Source of the DNA: Micromonospora tarapacensis
GTDB lineage: Bacteria > Actinomycetota > Actinomycetes > Mycobacteriales > Micromonosporaceae
Assembly: GCF_019697375.1 (NCBI RefSeq)
Contig: NZ_JAHCDI010000004.1
Location: 917,324 to 981,323, forward strand
Direction: 5' to 3'
Length of the DNA stretch: 64,000 nt
Made by a program: the position numbers and the translations under genes
Notes under the pieces: model-generated
The model's database searches: none
Seen by the model: only the letters and a program-made list of their open reading frames with translations
What the model was told of the DNA's origin: nothing
Shown here: positions 62,385 through 64,000 of the stretch, piece by piece
How positions within the stretch are numbered: the stretch's first letter is position 1
Layout of the letters: every line of letters begins with the position of its first letter

Positions 62385-64000
62385 ATGAAGGTCCTGGGCC
62401 TGGATACACTCCGCTGCATGCACGACGCCCGTTTGCGCCGGCGGGCGGACGGTGAGACCGCTCCTGCCGAACCCGATCGCGGCCACTCACTGGTCGGACG
62501 CTCGGCAGAGTTGGCCACAGTGCTGGCTGCCCTCGGGATTGCACCCGTGGCTGACCTGGGTCCGGTGGCCGACGTCGATCACGTGGGCGACCGGCGAGGT
62601 CATGGCGTACTCATCGAGGGCGACGCGGGGATAGGCAAGACCGAGCTGTGGCGCAGCGCCGCGACGGTGGCGCAGGAGCAGGGGGTACGGGTCCTCCGTG
62701 CCGAGACGAGTTTCGCCGAGGCGGAGTTCTCCTACGCGGCTCTGGCGGACCTGCTGGTGCCGGTGACCGACGAGGTGCTGGACGATCTGCCACCGCCGCA
62801 GCGCACCGCACTCGACGTGGCGCTGTTCCGACGAGTACCGGAGGACGTGACGGTGACCGCCCGGACCGTCGGCATGGCCGTGCACGGCGTGCTGCGGCGG
62901 CTGGCCGCCGATGGTCCGCTGGTGGTGGCGGTGGATGACGTCCAGTGGCTCGACGAGGCGAGCACCGCTGCTCTCGTCTTCGCACTGCGCCGACTGACCG
63001 ATTCGAAAGTCCGGATCCTCGGTACCCTCCGCACCGGCTCGGCCATCCCCGAGCTGGGCGCCAGTCAACGGATCGTCCACAGTGCCGCCGAGCACATCTG
63101 GACCAGCGCGCGGCAGAGTCTGCTGACCGTGGTCCGGCTCGGCCCGTTGCGGGCCGCTGAGCTCGGTACGCTGCTCGCGGGGAGACTCGGCCTGCGACTG
63201 CCGCGCGAAGAGTTACGCGAGATGGAGCGGCAGACTGGCGGCAACCCCTTTTGGGCTTTGCAGACCGGAGCGGAGATTTTGGCCGCCGGCAGGTCCGGCC
63301 CGATTCCGGTGCCGCGTTCGCTAGCCGGGCTCCTGCGTCAGCGGCTGGATCGCCTGGCCGCCCCGCCACGTCAGGTGCTGGCGGTGGCCTCCGCGTTGGC
63401 CGATCCCGCTCTCGACCAGGTCATGCGGACTGTGACCGGGGTCGTGGATCGGCCCAGTGACGCGGTGGACGAGGCCGTCGCCGCCGGGGTCCTGATGGAG
63501 ACGAACGGGACCCTGCGGCCCGCACACCCGCTTCTCGGTGCGGTCGCGGTCAGCTCGATGCCGCCCGGACAACGTCGGGCTATGCATCTGCGCCTGGCCG
63601 ACGTGGTGAACGGCCCGGAGCAACACGCGCGCCACATGGCGCTGGCCGCCGAGCCGGGTCCGGACGAGCACGTTGCGGCCATCCTGGTGCGGGCCAGTGA
63701 GCAGGTACAGCAGCAAGGTGCGCTCGCCGGAGCGGCCGAGCTGGCCGCGACCGCCGCGCGGTTCATCCCGGCGGACCGGGTGGGTGACCGGGCTGCCGCT
63801 CTGACCCGGGCTGCAGCCCTGTTCTACGGGGCAGGCGACGCTGAGCGTGCCTCCGCGTTGCTGGCCGATGTGGACACGACGGCGATGGATCTCGCGAGCT
63901 GGGCCCAGCTGCATCGGACACGGGTGGACGTGGCGCTTCTGCTGCGCGGCAGGGGCGAGGCGTCCGCACTCGCGGAGCGTGCCTTGGCGGAGGCCGGCGG
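62385..64000 (+). CDS. large AAA/LuxR-type regulator, 5' part (runs off window)
   Basis: The frame from ATG 62385 (MKVLGLDTLRCMHDAR; ATG 62418 is an alternative) stays open to the window end, at least 538 codons. It has the AAA-16 module of LuxR-type giant regulators: Walker A VLIEGDAGIGKTELWR, Walker B PLVVAVDDVQWLDEA, sensor VRILGTLRTGSAIPELG, and RQTGGNPFWALQTGAEILAA. A helical TPR-like region begins (MHLRLADVVNGPEQHARHMA; ALAGAAELAATAARF). The C-terminal LuxR helix-turn-helix is expected beyond position 64000 and is not seen. It is divergent from the ECF sigma gene. Confidence 0.85.
   Translation, partial: MKVLGLDTLRCMHDARLRRRADGETAPAEPDRGHSLVGRSAELATVLAALGIAPVADLGPVADVDHVGDRRGHGVLIEGDAGIGKTELWRSAATVAQEQGVRVLRAETSFAEAEFSYAALADLLVPVTDEVLDDLPPPQRTALDVALFRRVPEDVTVTARTVGMAVHGVLRRLAADGPLVVAVDDVQWLDEASTAALVFALRRLTDSKVRILGTLRTGSAIPELGASQRIVHSAAEHIWTSARQSLLTVVRLGPLRAAELGTLLAGRLGLRLPREELREMERQTGGNPFWALQTGAEILAAGRSGPIPVPRSLAGLLRQRLDRLAAPPRQVLAVASALADPALDQVMRTVTGVVDRPSDAVDEAVAAGVLMETNGTLRPAHPLLGAVAVSSMPPGQRRAMHLRLADVVNGPEQHARHMALAAEPGPDEHVAAILVRASEQVQQQGALAGAAELAATAARFIPADRVGDRAAALTRAAALFYGAGDAERASALLADVDTTAMDLASWAQLHRTRVDVALLLRGRGEASALAERALAEAG

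Overview
This 64 kb, GC-rich window (strong G/C third-position bias, many GTG starts) reads as a chromosomal segment of a filamentous actinobacterium. The gene families (DUF574-type methyltransferase, type VII secretion genes, a GIY-YIG-like remnant of the actinobacterial type) fit Micromonosporaceae such as Micromonospora. That assignment is inference from content, and no rRNA or tRNA gene was seen to confirm it.

Positions 1-14.3 kb are a worn accessory region. Intact genes are interspersed with remnants: a DUF1996 tail, a GIY-YIG tail, a frameshifted HAD phosphatase, an IS110 element with a split transposase, a truncated NTF2/TetR divergent pair, an S8 peptidase prodomain and a frameshifted secreted protein. 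An intact island at 8.8-11.6 kb encodes an ABC ATPase, its permease, a TetR regulator and two small proteins. Its ATPase start codon lies inside a perfect 19-bp inverted repeat that is the likely TetR operator.

Positions 14.3-25.6 kb hold a catabolic unit. On the minus strand, lipoprotein binding protein, two permeases and two different MalK-like ATPases are translationally coupled, followed by an aldehyde dehydrogenase and an iron-type alcohol dehydrogenase. Divergently, on the plus strand, lie a GntR/FCD regulator, a DJ-1/PfpI protein and an alpha/beta hydrolase. The layout suggests import and two-step oxidation of a polyol or related alcohol; glycerol-type transporters also use two ATPases. 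Positions 25.7-29.5 kb carry a methyltransferase, a divergent pirin/HxlR pair, a decayed Ser/Thr kinase and a P450 remnant.

Positions 29.6-62.2 kb are a type VII (ESX-like) secretion locus: an anchored secreted protein, a mycosin-like protein, EccC (three ATPase modules), EccD, EccB, two WXG100-size proteins, small partners, a Gly-rich PPE-like protein, a YbaB-like protein, a 3125-residue giant WXG100-like protein, a 767-residue protein with an ADP-ribosyltransferase-like tail, and an EccA-like ATPase in which a beta-helix replaces the usual TPR domain and the AAA+ module is doubled. No EccE was found. Several components look catalytically altered: the mycosin lacks His, Ser and Asn of the subtilase site, and the transferase-like tail lacks canonical residues. 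A family of related alpha/beta modules recurs in three proteins of the locus. eccD carries a one-base frameshift in a C run. An ECF sigma factor and the 5' part of a large LuxR/AAA regulator close the window.
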